From: Streptomyces halobius | Lineage (GTDB): Bacteria > Actinomycetota > Actinomycetes > Streptomycetales > Streptomycetaceae | Assembly: GCF_023277745.1 (NCBI RefSeq) | Contig: NZ_CP086322.1 | Coordinates: 2,604,001-2,668,000 of the forward strand | DNA: 64,000 bases | Direction: 5' to 3' | Shown here: piece by piece, positions 45,063 through 54,137 of the stretch | How the letters are laid out: each line of letters begins with the position of its first letter | Numbering within the stretch: position 1 is the stretch's first letter | Notes under the pieces: generated by a model | Databases searched by the model: none | What the model saw: the letters and a program-made list of their open reading frames with translations, nothing else | Told to the model about the DNA's origin: nothing | Position numbers and translations under genes: made by a program

Positions 45063-46913
45063 ATGCCGCTGCATATCTCCGACCTGCTGGCCCGGCCCGA
45101 TCTCGCGTTGTCGGTCGCCTACGACATGCCGCCGGAGCTGCTGGCCCGCGCCGTCGAGGCGGCGACCGTCTCGGATCTGCCGGCACCCGGGAAATGGCTG
45201 CAGGGCGGTGAACTCCTCATGACCATCGGCCTGTTGCTGCCGATGGAGCCGGCCGACTGCCAGACGTACGTACGGGACGTCGCCGAGGGCGGCGCGGCCT
45301 GTCTGGCGCTCGGGCTCGGGCAGGGGCTGCCCTACCAGGAAGCGCCCGAGCCGCTGGTGACTGCCGCCAGGGAGTCGGGGCTGCCCCTGCTGACGGTGCC
45401 GGACGAGGTGCCGTTCATCGCCGTCACCAAGGCCGTCTTCGACGCGCGGGCCAACGAGCAGCGCGAAATGCTGCACCGGGCGTTCGCGACCCAGCGGCGA
45501 CTCACGGCCGCGGCCACGGGTGGCGAGCTGCGGGCGATGCTGGAGGAGTGGACCGCCGCCACGGGCGTCGGCGCGGCGGTGCTCGACCCGCTGGGCCGGC
45601 TGCTCGCGGCGGGTGAGCCGGATGCGCGGTCGCCGCTGGCCGAGGCACGCGACCTGATCGAACGGGTCGCGGCGCGCGGGCTGCGCGGCAGCGCGTCCAG
45701 CACGGCCGCGGGGCGGCAGTTGGAGGTCCAGCCACTGGGCGCGCGGCGGCTGCGCGGACTGCTGCTGCTCACCGGCCGGCCCGATGACGCGGCCCGGTCC
45801 GTCGTACCGGGCCTGGTGTCGCTGCTCTCGCTGGAGCTGGAGCGACGCCATCTGAGCGATGAGCCGGAGCGTCGCCGCAGGTCGGCGCTGTTGTCGGAGC
45901 TGCTGGCCGACGAGGAGCCGTCCGCCGAGCGGGCCCGGGACATGCTGGTAGCCGCCGGTCTGACCGCCGAGCGGGTACGCGGGGTTGTGGTGGAGCCGGT
46001 TGGGGCGGAGTCGGTCGGGGGGCCTCCCGGAACCGGATCCAGGGCGGCGGCCGGGGCGGCGTCACGTAGAGCATCCGGGGTTGGTTCCGGCACCGCTTCC
46101 GGGAGCGCGGAAAGCGCCGCGCAGGAAATGGCCGCCGACCTGGCCCTGGCCATCCCCGGCGGCCTGGTCCGGGTGCGGGACGCAGCAGCCAGCGGGCCGG
46201 TGAGCGGGGCCTCGGGCGGGAAGTCGAAGACGGGCACGGGCACGAGGACAGCCACGGGCACGGGGACGGACATGCGCACGAGAACAGCCACCAGCACAGG
46301 GACGGGGACGGACAGGGCGAAGGGCGCTGCGACGGATACCGCGACGGACACCGGGGGGATCATCGAGGCGGTCGTCGGCGAGGATCTCGACATCCGCGAT
46401 GTGCTCGGCCGGTTCGCGCCGGGCCGTCCGGCGGGCATCGGGCCGGCCACCGCCCCCGAAGCGGTACGGGTGTCCCTGCGCCAGGCGGCCGGACTGCTCG
46501 CCGTCAGCCGGTCGAGCGGCGCGCCCGCCGAGGCACGGCAGAGCCAGGCCAGCCGGTTGCTGCTGGACCTGGGCGACCCCCGTACGCTGCACGGCTACGC
46601 CGATGCCGTGCTCGGCCCGCTCGATGTCGCGGACAACGGCGAGGAGTTGCTGGCCACCCTGGCAGCCTGGCTGGAGACCGGCGGCGCCTGGGACGCCACC
46701 AGCCGCCGGCTCGGCGTCCACCGCCACACCGTACGCAATCGTCTCGACAAGGCCATGGACCTCACCGGCCGCCGCCTCGACGACCCCGACGACCGCTTCG
46801 ACCTCTGGCTCGCCACCCGCATCCGCCGCGGCGGCGCCCCCGCCCCCGGCACCCCCGTTGACGCACCATCCAGAATCCGGAATTCAGGGAGCGGCACGCA
46901 CACGAGCGCGTGA
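45063..46913 (+). CDS. PucR-family transcriptional regulator
   Basis: A 616-residue regulator. Residues 1-~125 are the PucR N-terminal domain (ISDLLARPDLALSVAYD). A middle GAF/GGDEF-like region follows. The C-terminal helix-turn-helix is LAAWLETGGAWDATSRRLGV then HRHTVRNRLDK. A ~60-residue Thr/Gly/Arg-rich linker (~395-430) comes from GGCACGG-type DNA repeats. ATG 45063 or GTG 45057 may start it; neither has a clear ribosome site, so the message may be nearly leaderless. PucR types often control purine or amine use; no target gene is obvious beside it. Confidence 0.88.
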   Translation: MPLHISDLLARPDLALSVAYDMPPELLARAVEAATVSDLPAPGKWLQGGELLMTIGLLLPMEPADCQTYVRDVAEGGAACLALGLGQGLPYQEAPEPLVTAARESGLPLLTVPDEVPFIAVTKAVFDARANEQREMLHRAFATQRRLTAAATGGELRAMLEEWTAATGVGAAVLDPLGRLLAAGEPDARSPLAEARDLIERVAARGLRGSASSTAAGRQLEVQPLGARRLRGLLLLTGRPDDAARSVVPGLVSLLSLELERRHLSDEPERRRRSALLSELLADEEPSAERARDMLVAAGLTAERVRGVVVEPVGAESVGGPPGTGSRAAAGAASRRASGVGSGTASGSAESAAQEMAADLALAIPGGLVRVRDAAASGPVSGASGGKSKTGTGTRTATGTGTDMRTRTATSTGTGTDRAKGAATDTATDTGGIIEAVVGEDLDIRDVLGRFAPGRPAGIGPATAPEAVRVSLRQAAGLLAVSRSSGAPAEARQSQASRLLLDLGDPRTLHGYADAVLGPLDVADNGEELLATLAAWLETGGAWDATSRRLGVHRHTVRNRLDKAMDLTGRRLDDPDDRFDLWLATRIRRGGAPAPGTPVDAPSRIRNSGSGTHTSA

Positions 46914-46917
46914 GCGC

Positions 46918-46958
46918 ATGAGCCGGAAATCACATGAGCCGGCAAGTCCATGAGCCGG
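46918..46958 (+). repeat. CATGAGCCGG direct repeats
   Basis: CATGAGCCGG occurs at 46918, 46933 and 46949 (period 15-16) directly after the PucR gene stop. Confidence 0.85.
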
Positions 46959-47140
46959 CGAGCGTATACCACACGCCCTCGCCTCCCTCAGACCACGATC
47001 GGCATCCGCATTCTTTCTCTCCCCCGCATTCCGCATTTCCATAATCAGCAGCGTGCCAGGCCGGTCTCCCAAGGGCGGCTCCATCCCCTCCCCCATTCCG
47101 CCCTTTCCCTCTCCCCCCACCACCGTATTTACTTTCGAAC

Positions 47141-48136
47141 GTGACCTACGAGATCCGCACCCTCCCTCCAGAAACCCCCAGCACACGCACTCCCGACCGC
47201 ACCACCACCCCCGCACCCGCCACCGGCTCGCCCCTCGGACGCGACCGCAGGCACGGGCGCGGGCGCGGGCGCGGGCGCGGCACGCTGGTGGCCGTCAGCG
47301 ATCTGCACGTCCGGTACCCGGAAAACCGCGAGATCGTCGAGCGGCTCAGACCGGAGTCCGACGACGACTGGCTGCTGATCGCCGGGGACGTCGCCGAGTG
47401 CGTCGCCGATATCCGATGGGCCCTGGCCCTGCTCAAGAGCCGGTTCGCCACCGTCGTATGGGTTCCCGGCAATCACGAACTGTGGACCCCCGCCAACGAT
47501 CCCGTCCAGCTGCGCGGCGTCGCCCGATACCAGCATCTGGTCACAATCTGCCGGGAGCTGGGCGTCCTCACCCCTGAGGACCCGTATCCGGTCTGGGAGG
47601 GCGAGGGCGGCCCGGTCGTCATCGCGCCCCTGTTCCTCCTCTACGACTACACGTTCCGGCCGCCGGGGGCGCACTCCAAGGAAACCGCGCTCGACATCGC
47701 CGAAGAGGCCGGAGTGGTGTGCAACGACGAGTTCCTGCTGCACCCGGATCCGTATCCGACGCGGGACGCATGGTGCCGGGACCGGCTGACGGCCACCGAG
47801 ACCAAACTCGCCGCCGTGCCGGCGGAGCTGCCCACCATCCTCGTCAACCACTTCCCGCTGGTACGCGAACCCACCCGCCCGCTGTGGTATCCCGAGTTCG
47901 CGCTCTGGTGCGGGACGGAGGCCACCGCGGACTGGCCGCGCCGCTTCCGCGCGGCCGCCGTGGTCTACGGCCATCTCCACATACCGCGCCTGCTGATCTG
48001 CGACGGCATCCCCCACCAGGAGGTGTCGCTCGGCTACCCACGTGAATGGCGACGCCGTTCCACCCCGCCGGGCCGCCCCGTCCAGATCCTCCCCACCACC
48101 ACAGGAACCACAGGAACCGCAGGAACCACCGCATGA
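47141..48136 (+). CDS. Calcineurin-like metallophosphoesterase
   Basis: A 331-residue protein with the full metallophosphoesterase signature: SDLHV (~54), IAGDVAE, WVPGNHELW, VNHFPL and YGHLHIPR. The first ~45 residues are low-complexity (Thr/Pro, then a GRGRGRGRG run from a GGGCGC repeat). GTG 47141 is the chosen start; a later start just before TLVAVSDLHV is possible. Its stop overlaps the start of the PPTase gene (ATGA), a pairing known in Streptomyces. It may process phosphopantetheine-related phosphates; this is inference. Confidence 0.88.
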   Translation: MTYEIRTLPPETPSTRTPDRTTTPAPATGSPLGRDRRHGRGRGRGRGTLVAVSDLHVRYPENREIVERLRPESDDDWLLIAGDVAECVADIRWALALLKSRFATVVWVPGNHELWTPANDPVQLRGVARYQHLVTICRELGVLTPEDPYPVWEGEGGPVVIAPLFLLYDYTFRPPGAHSKETALDIAEEAGVVCNDEFLLHPDPYPTRDAWCRDRLTATETKLAAVPAELPTILVNHFPLVREPTRPLWYPEFALWCGTEATADWPRRFRAAAVVYGHLHIPRLLICDGIPHQEVSLGYPREWRRRSTPPGRPVQILPTTTGTTGTAGTTA

Positions 48137-48828
48137 TCGACAAACTGCTGCCGCCCCCGATCGCGACCGCCGCAGCCTTCCACGACGACCACGACGACGA
48201 CCCGGCGTCCACCATGTTCCCCGAGGAGCTGGAGCTGGTGGCCCGCGCGGTCCCGAAACGGCAGAAGGAGTTCCACACCGTACGCCGCTGCGCACGCCGC
48301 GCCCTGTCCGAACTCGGCATCGCCCCCGCCCCCATCCTGCCCGGCCCCGGCCGTGCACCACGCTGGCCGGACGGCATCATCGGCTCGATGACACACTGCA
48401 CCGGCTTCCGCGCCGCAGCCGTCGCCCGCGCGACGGACGTGATGACCATCGGCCTGGACGCGGAACCCAACGAGCCGATCGCCGACCCCGCAGTCGTCGA
48501 CGCCATATCGCTCCCCGAAGAGCGCGCCCAATTCCCCCGGCTGACAGCCCTACAGCCCGACGTGTGCTGGGACCGCCTGCTGTTCAGCGCCAAAGAGAGC
48601 GTCTACAAGGCGTGGTATCCGCTCACCGGCCGCTGGCTGGACTTCGAAGAGGCCCACCTCACCCTCGACCCGACGAACGCCACCTTCACCGCCCGTCTCC
48701 TCGTACCGGGACCCGTCGTCAACGGCACCCGGATCACAGAATTCGGCGGCCGATGGCTCATCGCGTCCGGACTGGTGGTGACAGCCATCTCGGTGATGGC
48801 GCAAGACACGACGGCACAACCGAGATGA
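48133..48828 (+). CDS. 4'-phosphopantetheinyl transferase (EntD/Sfp type)
   Basis: A 231-residue enzyme that moves phosphopantetheine from CoA to the Ser of carrier proteins. Motifs: GIIGSMTHCTGFRAAAVA, TIGLDAEPNEP (metal Asp/Glu) and LLFSAKESVYKAWYPLTGR (catalytic E and K). This layout is that of the EntD/PptT group active on NRPS and PKS carriers. It is translationally coupled to the metallophosphoesterase. It could activate the ACP at 7683 and the NRPS at the left edge, although it lies 40 kb away and may be a housekeeping enzyme. Confidence 0.93.
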   Translation: MIDKLLPPPIATAAAFHDDHDDDPASTMFPEELELVARAVPKRQKEFHTVRRCARRALSELGIAPAPILPGPGRAPRWPDGIIGSMTHCTGFRAAAVARATDVMTIGLDAEPNEPIADPAVVDAISLPEERAQFPRLTALQPDVCWDRLLFSAKESVYKAWYPLTGRWLDFEEAHLTLDPTNATFTARLLVPGPVVNGTRITEFGGRWLIASGLVVTAISVMAQDTTAQPR

Positions 48829-48862
48829 CATGACCGAGATGACATGACGGAGATGGCATGAC
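48821..48862 (+). repeat. 14-base tandem repeat over the PPTase stop
   Basis: CGAGATGACATGAC at 48821 and 48835, then GGAGATGGCATGAC at 48849. The PPTase stop codon (48826-48828) is inside the first copy, and the last copy supplies the ATG at 48858. Confidence 0.9.
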
Positions 48863-49223
48863 GGAAGGCCCCCGTCGTGCGAGGGCTGACGAGGCCGCCG
48901 TTGCACAAGCCCCGCGCCACGTCAGCTCCCATCGTCTCCCCCTGCACAGGGATGGGGACGACTGGCGGCAGGAAGACATCTTGCGGGCGTTGCGGGCACT
49001 GATGGAGGAACTCCTCGCACACGCGTTGTGGCAGCGCCGAAGTGCTGCTCTCCTCCAGAGACATGCGGCCCCGGAAACCGTGACCGCGTCGTTCCGCACA
49101 CCGGCCGTGGATGAGCTGCTGGCCCACCTGACAAACCTGCGCGACAACGGCGGGCCCGGCGCCAAGGGCCGTCACATCGTTCTCCACCGGGGAGGGCGCT
49201 GCGTCGTCCGGAGGAGAAGCTGA
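48858..49223 (+). CDS. Possible small protein, unassigned
   Basis: A 121-codon frame with ATG 48858 five bases after GGAG. The middle looks helical (QEDILRALRALMEELLAHAL) and the end is Arg/Gly-rich. No family was recognised. It precedes the TIR-domain relic on the same strand and could be an eroded part of that locus or a chance frame. Confidence 0.3.
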   Translation: MTEGPRRARADEAAVAQAPRHVSSHRLPLHRDGDDWRQEDILRALRALMEELLAHALWQRRSAALLQRHAAPETVTASFRTPAVDELLAHLTNLRDNGGPGAKGRHIVLHRGGRCVVRRRS

Positions 49224-49321
49224 AGACGGTGGAGGCCGCACTCGGGGTAGGTGTACACCCGGTGACGGCACAGGAGTTCACGGCCCTTTGCCTGCACGGG
49301 CCTGCGGAGGAAGGTACCGAT

Positions 49322-50340
49322 GTGATGGACAGCGAACTGCTCTCCTCCGGCTCTCTGGCGGGGACGAGTGTGGCGATCTCTGTGGCGCGGGGCGCCGATC
49401 TCGGCTGTCGCGGCTTCTCCGAGCTCCATTTCCGCGAACTCCTGGGTGAGTTGACCCAGCTGATCGTGCACGCGGGCGGAAGGATGCGCGGTGACGCATC
49501 ATGGTTGTGTGAGTGGGATGTCTTCCTCAGCTACAGCCGTACCGACGCGCAACGGGCCGCACTCCTCGTCCGAGCCCTGCGGGACCGCGGACTGCGGGTG
49601 TTCGTCGACGACAGCGCGGTGGACGACTTCGCCTCCATCACGGATACGATCACCCGGGCTCTCGCCCAGTCCAAGGCTCTCCTGGCTCTGTATTCGGCCG
49701 CCTATCCAGGGCGCCGCGCCTGCCAGTGGGAGCTGACGTACGCATATGTGGCCGGTCGGCGCGAGGGGGATCCGCGGCAGCGGATCCTGGTGGTCAACAC
49801 CGAGCCGGGCACCGATCACATTCATCCGCTGGAACTGCGGGATGCCCGGCCCTTGTCCTGGTCCTCCGCTCCCGAAGACGTCGACCGACTGGCCGGCCAG
49901 GTGGCGGCGCACACAAAGTCGCTGACCGCTGCCATGGGAGGCTTCGCTCGCACGCCATTCGTCCCGTGGCTGCCCGCACCCGCTCATACCGGCTCGTCCC
50001 GCTTCGTCGGCCGCCTCGCGGAGCAGTGGCGCATCCACTCCGCTCTCCACCGGCACCGTGTTCCGCTGGTCTCCCAGTCCGGTACGGGTCGCACCGCGCA
50101 GCTGTGGGGCATGCCCGGTATCGACAAGTCGCTGCTCGCCCAGGAGTACGCGGTGCGCTTCAGTTCCGCCTTCCCGAACGGCATCTTCTGGTTCGACCTG
50201 CACTTCCCAAGGGCGGTGCCCCGTCTCCGGACGGCGATACGTCACACGCCATGCACGCTCAGGCCGAGCAGGCCGTGCATGCCTATGCTGAGCAGGTCGC
50301 CACCGTGCCTTCCGGGACTGCTGCGGGTCAGCGGTTCCGG
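49322..50340 (+). pseudogene. Broken SLOG-TIR-NB-ARC gene
   Basis: GTG 49322 has GGAGGAAGG seven bases before it. The frame first gives a short SLOG-like piece (GFSELHFRELLGELTQLIVH), cut before its usual GGDL motif. A near-complete TIR domain follows (WDVFLSYSRTDAQ, LRVFVDDSAVDDF, CQWELTYAYV, whose Glu fits the NADase site). Then comes the start of an NB-ARC ATPase (SSRFVGRLAEQWRIHSALH). Its P-loop reads GMPGIDKS in place of GMGGIGKS, and the frame shifts near 50215, continuing elsewhere as AMHAQAEQAVHAYAEQ. The original frame stops at 50572. Intact relatives are thought to be anti-phage sensors. Confidence 0.65.
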
Positions 50341-50438
50341 AAGACACCGGCGCGGCGGAGTGCCAAGGGTCGTACGTCAACGGCGGCCTGGGCGGGCGTG
50401 GCCCCGTACCTTGCCTGTTATGGCGTTTGTCTCCTTAC

Positions 50439-51521
50439 TTACGCCTCGGATCCGGTCTTGCGACGACGCACGAGGAAAACGGCCCCGGCACCCGCTAGGG
50501 CGGCGGCACCACCGATGGCGGCGAGGGTCGGCAGTGTGTCCGAGGAGCCGGTTTCAGCGAGCTTGCCGCTGACCGGGAGCTCGTCGAGGCCGCTGCCGCC
50601 GTGCGGCGCTGACTTGTTCCCGGCGGTGCCCAGCTGGCCAGGCTTTCCCGGCCTGCCCTTACCGTCCTCGGGCTTCCCGGGCTTGCCCTTGGCGTCGTCC
50701 ACCTTGCCGGGCTTGCTGCCGGGGGAGAGGACGCTGAAGTCGAACTGGCTGATGTCGTCAAAGCCGCACTTGTCGTCCGCGCCGTATGAGTACCCGGTCG
50801 TGAAGAAGTAGCCCGAGCCGGCCTTGGCCTTCTCGCCGATCTTGATACGCATCTTGGCGTCCGCGTATTCGCCCGGCTCCAGCCGCTTGATGGTGGCGAA
50901 GTCCTCGTTGTCCTGGAACTTGGCACCCTCACCCTCGACGGGCTTCCACTCGCGTGTCTTCGGGCTGAACCACTCGACCGTGACGTCCAGTTCGGCGACG
51001 TCGCTTAGTCTCGGGTCGGCGGTGCCGAGGGAGAGAGAGATATCGGTCTCCATCACCGTGATCTTGGAGACGTTGGTCACGCGGTATGTGAACTCATGCC
51101 AGCCAGAACCGGCTACGACCTTGCCCGGAAGACCAACCAGCCCCGTCTTCCCGCGCTCTTCGTCGAAGATCGGGGAGCAGAACGTCGGGCGGGTGTAGGT
51201 GGGGGACGGCGTGGCGCTCGGCTTCGCCGAGCCCGAGGTGGCGGGGGTGGGCTTGGCCGAGGCGGCGGGGGTCGACACCGCAGTCGGCCGCCCGGTGGCA
51301 GGCTCGCCGCTCGCACCACCAGCGGTGCTACCGCCGGCATCGGTGCCACCGGCGGCGGTCGGCGCAGGCGTTGGCGCGGCGGTGGCCGGGGCCGACGCCG
51401 AAGGCGTGGCACCGGACGCAGGCGCCTTTCCCGTCGCGTATGCGGCAGGGGTCGCGAGCAGTGCCACGGGGCCGATGACCGTCGTCACGACTGCGGTCGC
51501 CAGAGCACGGTGAAGCTTCAA
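50439..51521 (-). CDS. Sortase-anchored LAETG surface protein
   Basis: A 360-residue protein. A signal peptide (HRALATAVVTTVIGPVALLA, cut after AYA) is followed by a ~90-residue Ala/Pro/Thr-rich wall-spanning stalk. Then come a folded beta domain (~110-270, with two Cys, FCSPIF and KCGFDD), a Gly/Lys/Pro linker, and the sorting signal KLAETGSSDTLP with membrane helix and RRRKTG tail. LAETG is the usual class E sortase signal in Streptomyces. TTG 51521 has AAAGG six bases before it. The folded domain was not matched to a known family. Confidence 0.9.
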   Translation of the reverse strand: MKLHRALATAVVTTVIGPVALLATPAAYATGKAPASGATPSASAPATAAPTPAPTAAGGTDAGGSTAGGASGEPATGRPTAVSTPAASAKPTPATSGSAKPSATPSPTYTRPTFCSPIFDEERGKTGLVGLPGKVVAGSGWHEFTYRVTNVSKITVMETDISLSLGTADPRLSDVAELDVTVEWFSPKTREWKPVEGEGAKFQDNEDFATIKRLEPGEYADAKMRIKIGEKAKAGSGYFFTTGYSYGADDKCGFDDISQFDFSVLSPGSKPGKVDDAKGKPGKPEDGKGRPGKPGQLGTAGNKSAPHGGSGLDELPVSGKLAETGSSDTLPTLAAIGGAAALAGAGAVFLVRRRKTGSEA

Positions 51522-51736
51522 CTGAAACCTTTCTTTGAAGTCGGCCCGGACGGCCCCGATGGGGCAGCCCTGGTGTGGCCGTACACGAACACGTACGTGA
51601 CCTGGTAGTTCATCGGAAGGTTGTGCACCAGGCGGACGCGCCCCGTGTGATCGTCCTCACTGGGAACTCGCATGATCAACGGGCATTCCCGGGGCGTTCC
51701 GGAGCCCCATGCGGTTGTCGCGGCAAGCCGCTGCAG

Positions 51737-52705
51737 CACGAACTGGGCCTGGCGGACGGCAAGAAGACCTGGGTCACCAACACCTATGAGTGGGGCACCC
51801 AGCGCCTGGCCACCACCCGCGTGGACCGCGAGGGCCAGAAGGCGTTGACCAGCAGGCCGGCTACGCCTACGACGAGACGGGCAACGTCCTGTCGATCAAG
51901 GACGTCTCGCGCACCGGCGCGGACAACCGGTGCTTCCGCTACGACTACCTGCGGCGCCTGACCGAGGCGTGGACGCAGGGCGACAAGGCGTGCGGTGAGT
52001 CCCCGTCCGCCGAGGCCCTCGGCGGACGGGGACTCGTACACCTACGACAAGACCGGCAACACCACCGGGCGCGGCGACCAGAAGCTGACCTGGGACGCGG
52101 AGGGCAACCTCACGAGTTCAACAATGGAGCGGCTGGACAACAAGGAGCAGTGGCACATCCAGAAGGGATGGGGCGCGCTGAAGAACATGTCGTCGATCCT
52201 GGAGAAGGATCGAAAGGCCAGGGAAACGGGCAAGGGTATGGACGACTTGCTGAACGACCAATCTGGCCGTCGCCAAGGCTGAGGCGAAAGAACTCTGGGG
52301 CGCGCTCAACTCCCGTGATGTCATCGGAAAGGTCGCAAAAACGGTGAGCGCGGACGCAGGCATGAAAGCCCAGATTAAGAAGAACTTCGATGACGTCATG
52401 AAGACGGCGGCCGTCAAGAAGCTCACGGGCAGAAGTTCGAGCCGACCAAGCACAAGGGTCCGCAGCCGGTCGGTGAACCGACGCGACTGCGCGGTTTCGC
52501 CAAGTCGTTCGGCATCGCGGGCGGTGTGACCACTGCCGCCCAGGCCCCCAGTTATGCGAGGGAGTACGGTATGAAGCGAGGTGCGTGGGAGATGTTCAAG
52601 GACATCATCGACCCCTTCGGTATCTCCAAGGGACAAGACTCCTACTGCCCTGAGAACGACGGCGGCAGATCCATTTGCGATCCTTCATCCGGCAATTGCG
52701 CTTGA
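51737..52705 (+). pseudogene. Rhs/YD-repeat toxin gene, multiply frameshifted
   Basis: Three frames in turn carry YD-repeat protein: TYEWGTQRLATTRVDREGQ, then GYAYDETGNVLSIKDVSRTG with YDYLRRLTEAWTQGDKACG, then SYTYDKTGNTTGRGDQKLTW. After TSSTMERLD comes a variable C-terminus (IQKGWGALKNMSSILEKDRK; then in other frames AEAKELWGALNSRDVIGKVA and PFGISKGQDSYCPENDGG) to TGA at 52703. At least three frame changes make it non-functional. The polymorphic C-terminal region could not be assigned to a toxin fold. The immunity-like gene follows nine bases on. Confidence 0.65.
51997..52035. repeat. Perfect 18-bp hairpin inside the Rhs remnant
   Basis: GAGTCCCCGTCCGCCGAG, loop GCC, then its exact complement. 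The gene frame changes exactly here: GESPSAEALGG on the left, DSYTY on the right. The residues usually lying between these in YD-repeat proteins are missing. Confidence 0.9.
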
Positions 52706-52713
52706 AGGGACAC

Positions 52714-53142
52714 ATGATGAGTGAGATTGACCCACTAGAGGCTCCCGCGCTGTTGCTGCGCATGGTGCCGGAAACGGCTGAGCACATCGCCGAGATGTAC
52801 GAGATGCCCGCGGCCGAGGCCGTCAGAAGCGAGGCTGCCGAGTACGACACCTTCGCGCTCCTGGACGAAGCGTTCACGAGACCGGTCGTCCAACCAGAAC
52901 TCAGAAGAGCGTCGCCGGACTTTGAACTCATGAGCAGATGCTTCGAGTTCGTGGACCTTATGGTGCGCAGCTCGACCCGCGCCCTTACTGGACCCGTGCA
53001 CTTCCAGGTCCTGGAAGCACTCCTGGAAGAGGAAATGTTCCTTGAGAGAACCATCCCCTTCATGCAGGAGAGGACCCGGAAGGAAACGGCGCAGATGCTG
53101 ATCGGGTACGGAAACCCGGTACCTGAAGAACTGCTCCGGTGA
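52714..53142 (+). CDS. Immunity-like protein next to Rhs toxin remnant
   Basis: A 142-residue, acidic, mostly helical protein (APALLLRMVPETAEHIAEMY ... SRCFEFVDLMVRSSTRALTG). AAGGGA lies just before ATG 52714 and ATG 52717; either may be used. Its place directly after an Rhs tip and its composition resemble the helical immunity proteins of polymorphic toxin systems (DUF7674-like), but the family was not confirmed. It is intact although the toxin is broken. Confidence 0.65.
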   Translation: MMSEIDPLEAPALLLRMVPETAEHIAEMYEMPAAEAVRSEAAEYDTFALLDEAFTRPVVQPELRRASPDFELMSRCFEFVDLMVRSSTRALTGPVHFQVLEALLEEEMFLERTIPFMQERTRKETAQMLIGYGNPVPEELLR

Positions 53143-53163
53143 GATAGCCTGTATCCGGATATA

Positions 53164-53188
53164 GGCCCCTTTGATGGGGGAAGGGGCC
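53164..53188 (+). terminator. Hairpin after the immunity-like gene
   Basis: GGCCCCTT (53164-53171) pairs with AAGGGGCC (53181-53188), nine-base loop, followed by CATATT. It lies 21 bases after the stop at 53142. Confidence 0.65.
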
Positions 53189-53711
53189 CATATTGACAGA
53201 GTCTTTCACTTCTGGCCCAGGGGCTTTCCGCTGTGCAAGCAGGGAAGGCGCTGATCAGGGCCTATGTCAGTGATCCTGCACAGCGGCTGCTACACCACTA
53301 CGGTGGGCAGCCGCAGCGGTGGACGCCCCGTTAGGCGGCGCCAACAGTTCGGTCACCGTACTCGATCGACACCACGAGCCGAGCGCCGCAGCGAGTGTGC
53401 GCCTCGTCTGCAGGTTATGGATCTCGCGCCGTTCGATCCGGGAGACCCGTCCGCGTCCCAGCACTCATACCGCGATCGCAGCGCCGGACGCGACTGCGAC
53501 CGCCATGCTCGCCGCCGTTCTTGCAGCACCGCGCGCGAGCACACGATTGGACGGAGTCGTCCGCTTCTTCACGAGCGACACTTCCACTGCCTGTCACCCG
53601 AAGAACCAGCACATGAACGCATCCGCCCCGCGACCGGCTCCCCCTCCACGCCACGTGCGCCCCATGCCAAGACGCCGCGTTCTGCGGGAGCAGTGACACG
53701 AGGTGCGGGGA
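53189..53711. other. Spacer with a possible XRE regulator relic
   Basis: No intact gene in about 520 bases. On the minus strand around 53395-53470 the frame reads GRGRVSRIERREIHNLQTRR then TLAAALG, like the second half of an XRE/Cro helix-turn-helix. Nothing else of the gene is seen. Confidence in this relic is low. Confidence 0.35.
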
Positions 53712-54119
53712 TCAGTCCTCCTCCGGGATCAGCCGCAGCGAGATGGAGTTGATGCAGTACCGCTGGTCCGTCGGCGTCGGGTACCCCTCGCCCTCGAATA
53801 CATGGCCGAGATGCGAGCCGCACTTGGCGCAGCGGACCTCCGTGCGCACCATCCCGTGTGAATGATCTGCCACCAGTTCCACCGCTTCCGAGTTGCGTGC
53901 GTCCCAGAAGCTCGGCCAGCCGCAGTGGCTCTCGAATTTGGTGTCGGAGCGGAAGAGTTCGGCGCCGCAGGCGCGGCAGGAGTAGACGCCCGCGGTCTTG
54001 GTGTCCGTGTATTCGCCGATGAAGGCGGGCTCGGTGCCGGCCTGGCGCAGGACCTGGTATTCCGCGGGGGTCAGCTCGGCGCGCCACTGCTCGTCGGGCT
54101 TGTCGATCTCGTATGGCAT
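53712..54119 (-). CDS. msrB: Peptide methionine-R-sulfoxide reductase MsrB
   Basis: A 135-residue enzyme that reduces the R form of methionine sulfoxide in proteins. Two zinc-binding Cys pairs (SCRACG and CAKCG), SHCGWPSFW, and the catalytic Cys in RYCINSISL are all present. It starts 18 bases after murC on the same strand, so the two are probably one transcript. Confidence 0.96.
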   Translation of the reverse strand: MPYEIDKPDEQWRAELTPAEYQVLRQAGTEPAFIGEYTDTKTAGVYSCRACGAELFRSDTKFESHCGWPSFWDARNSEAVELVADHSHGMVRTEVRCAKCGSHLGHVFEGEGYPTPTDQRYCINSISLRLIPEED

Positions 54120-54137
54120 CCGGGGTGGCTCCTCAGC

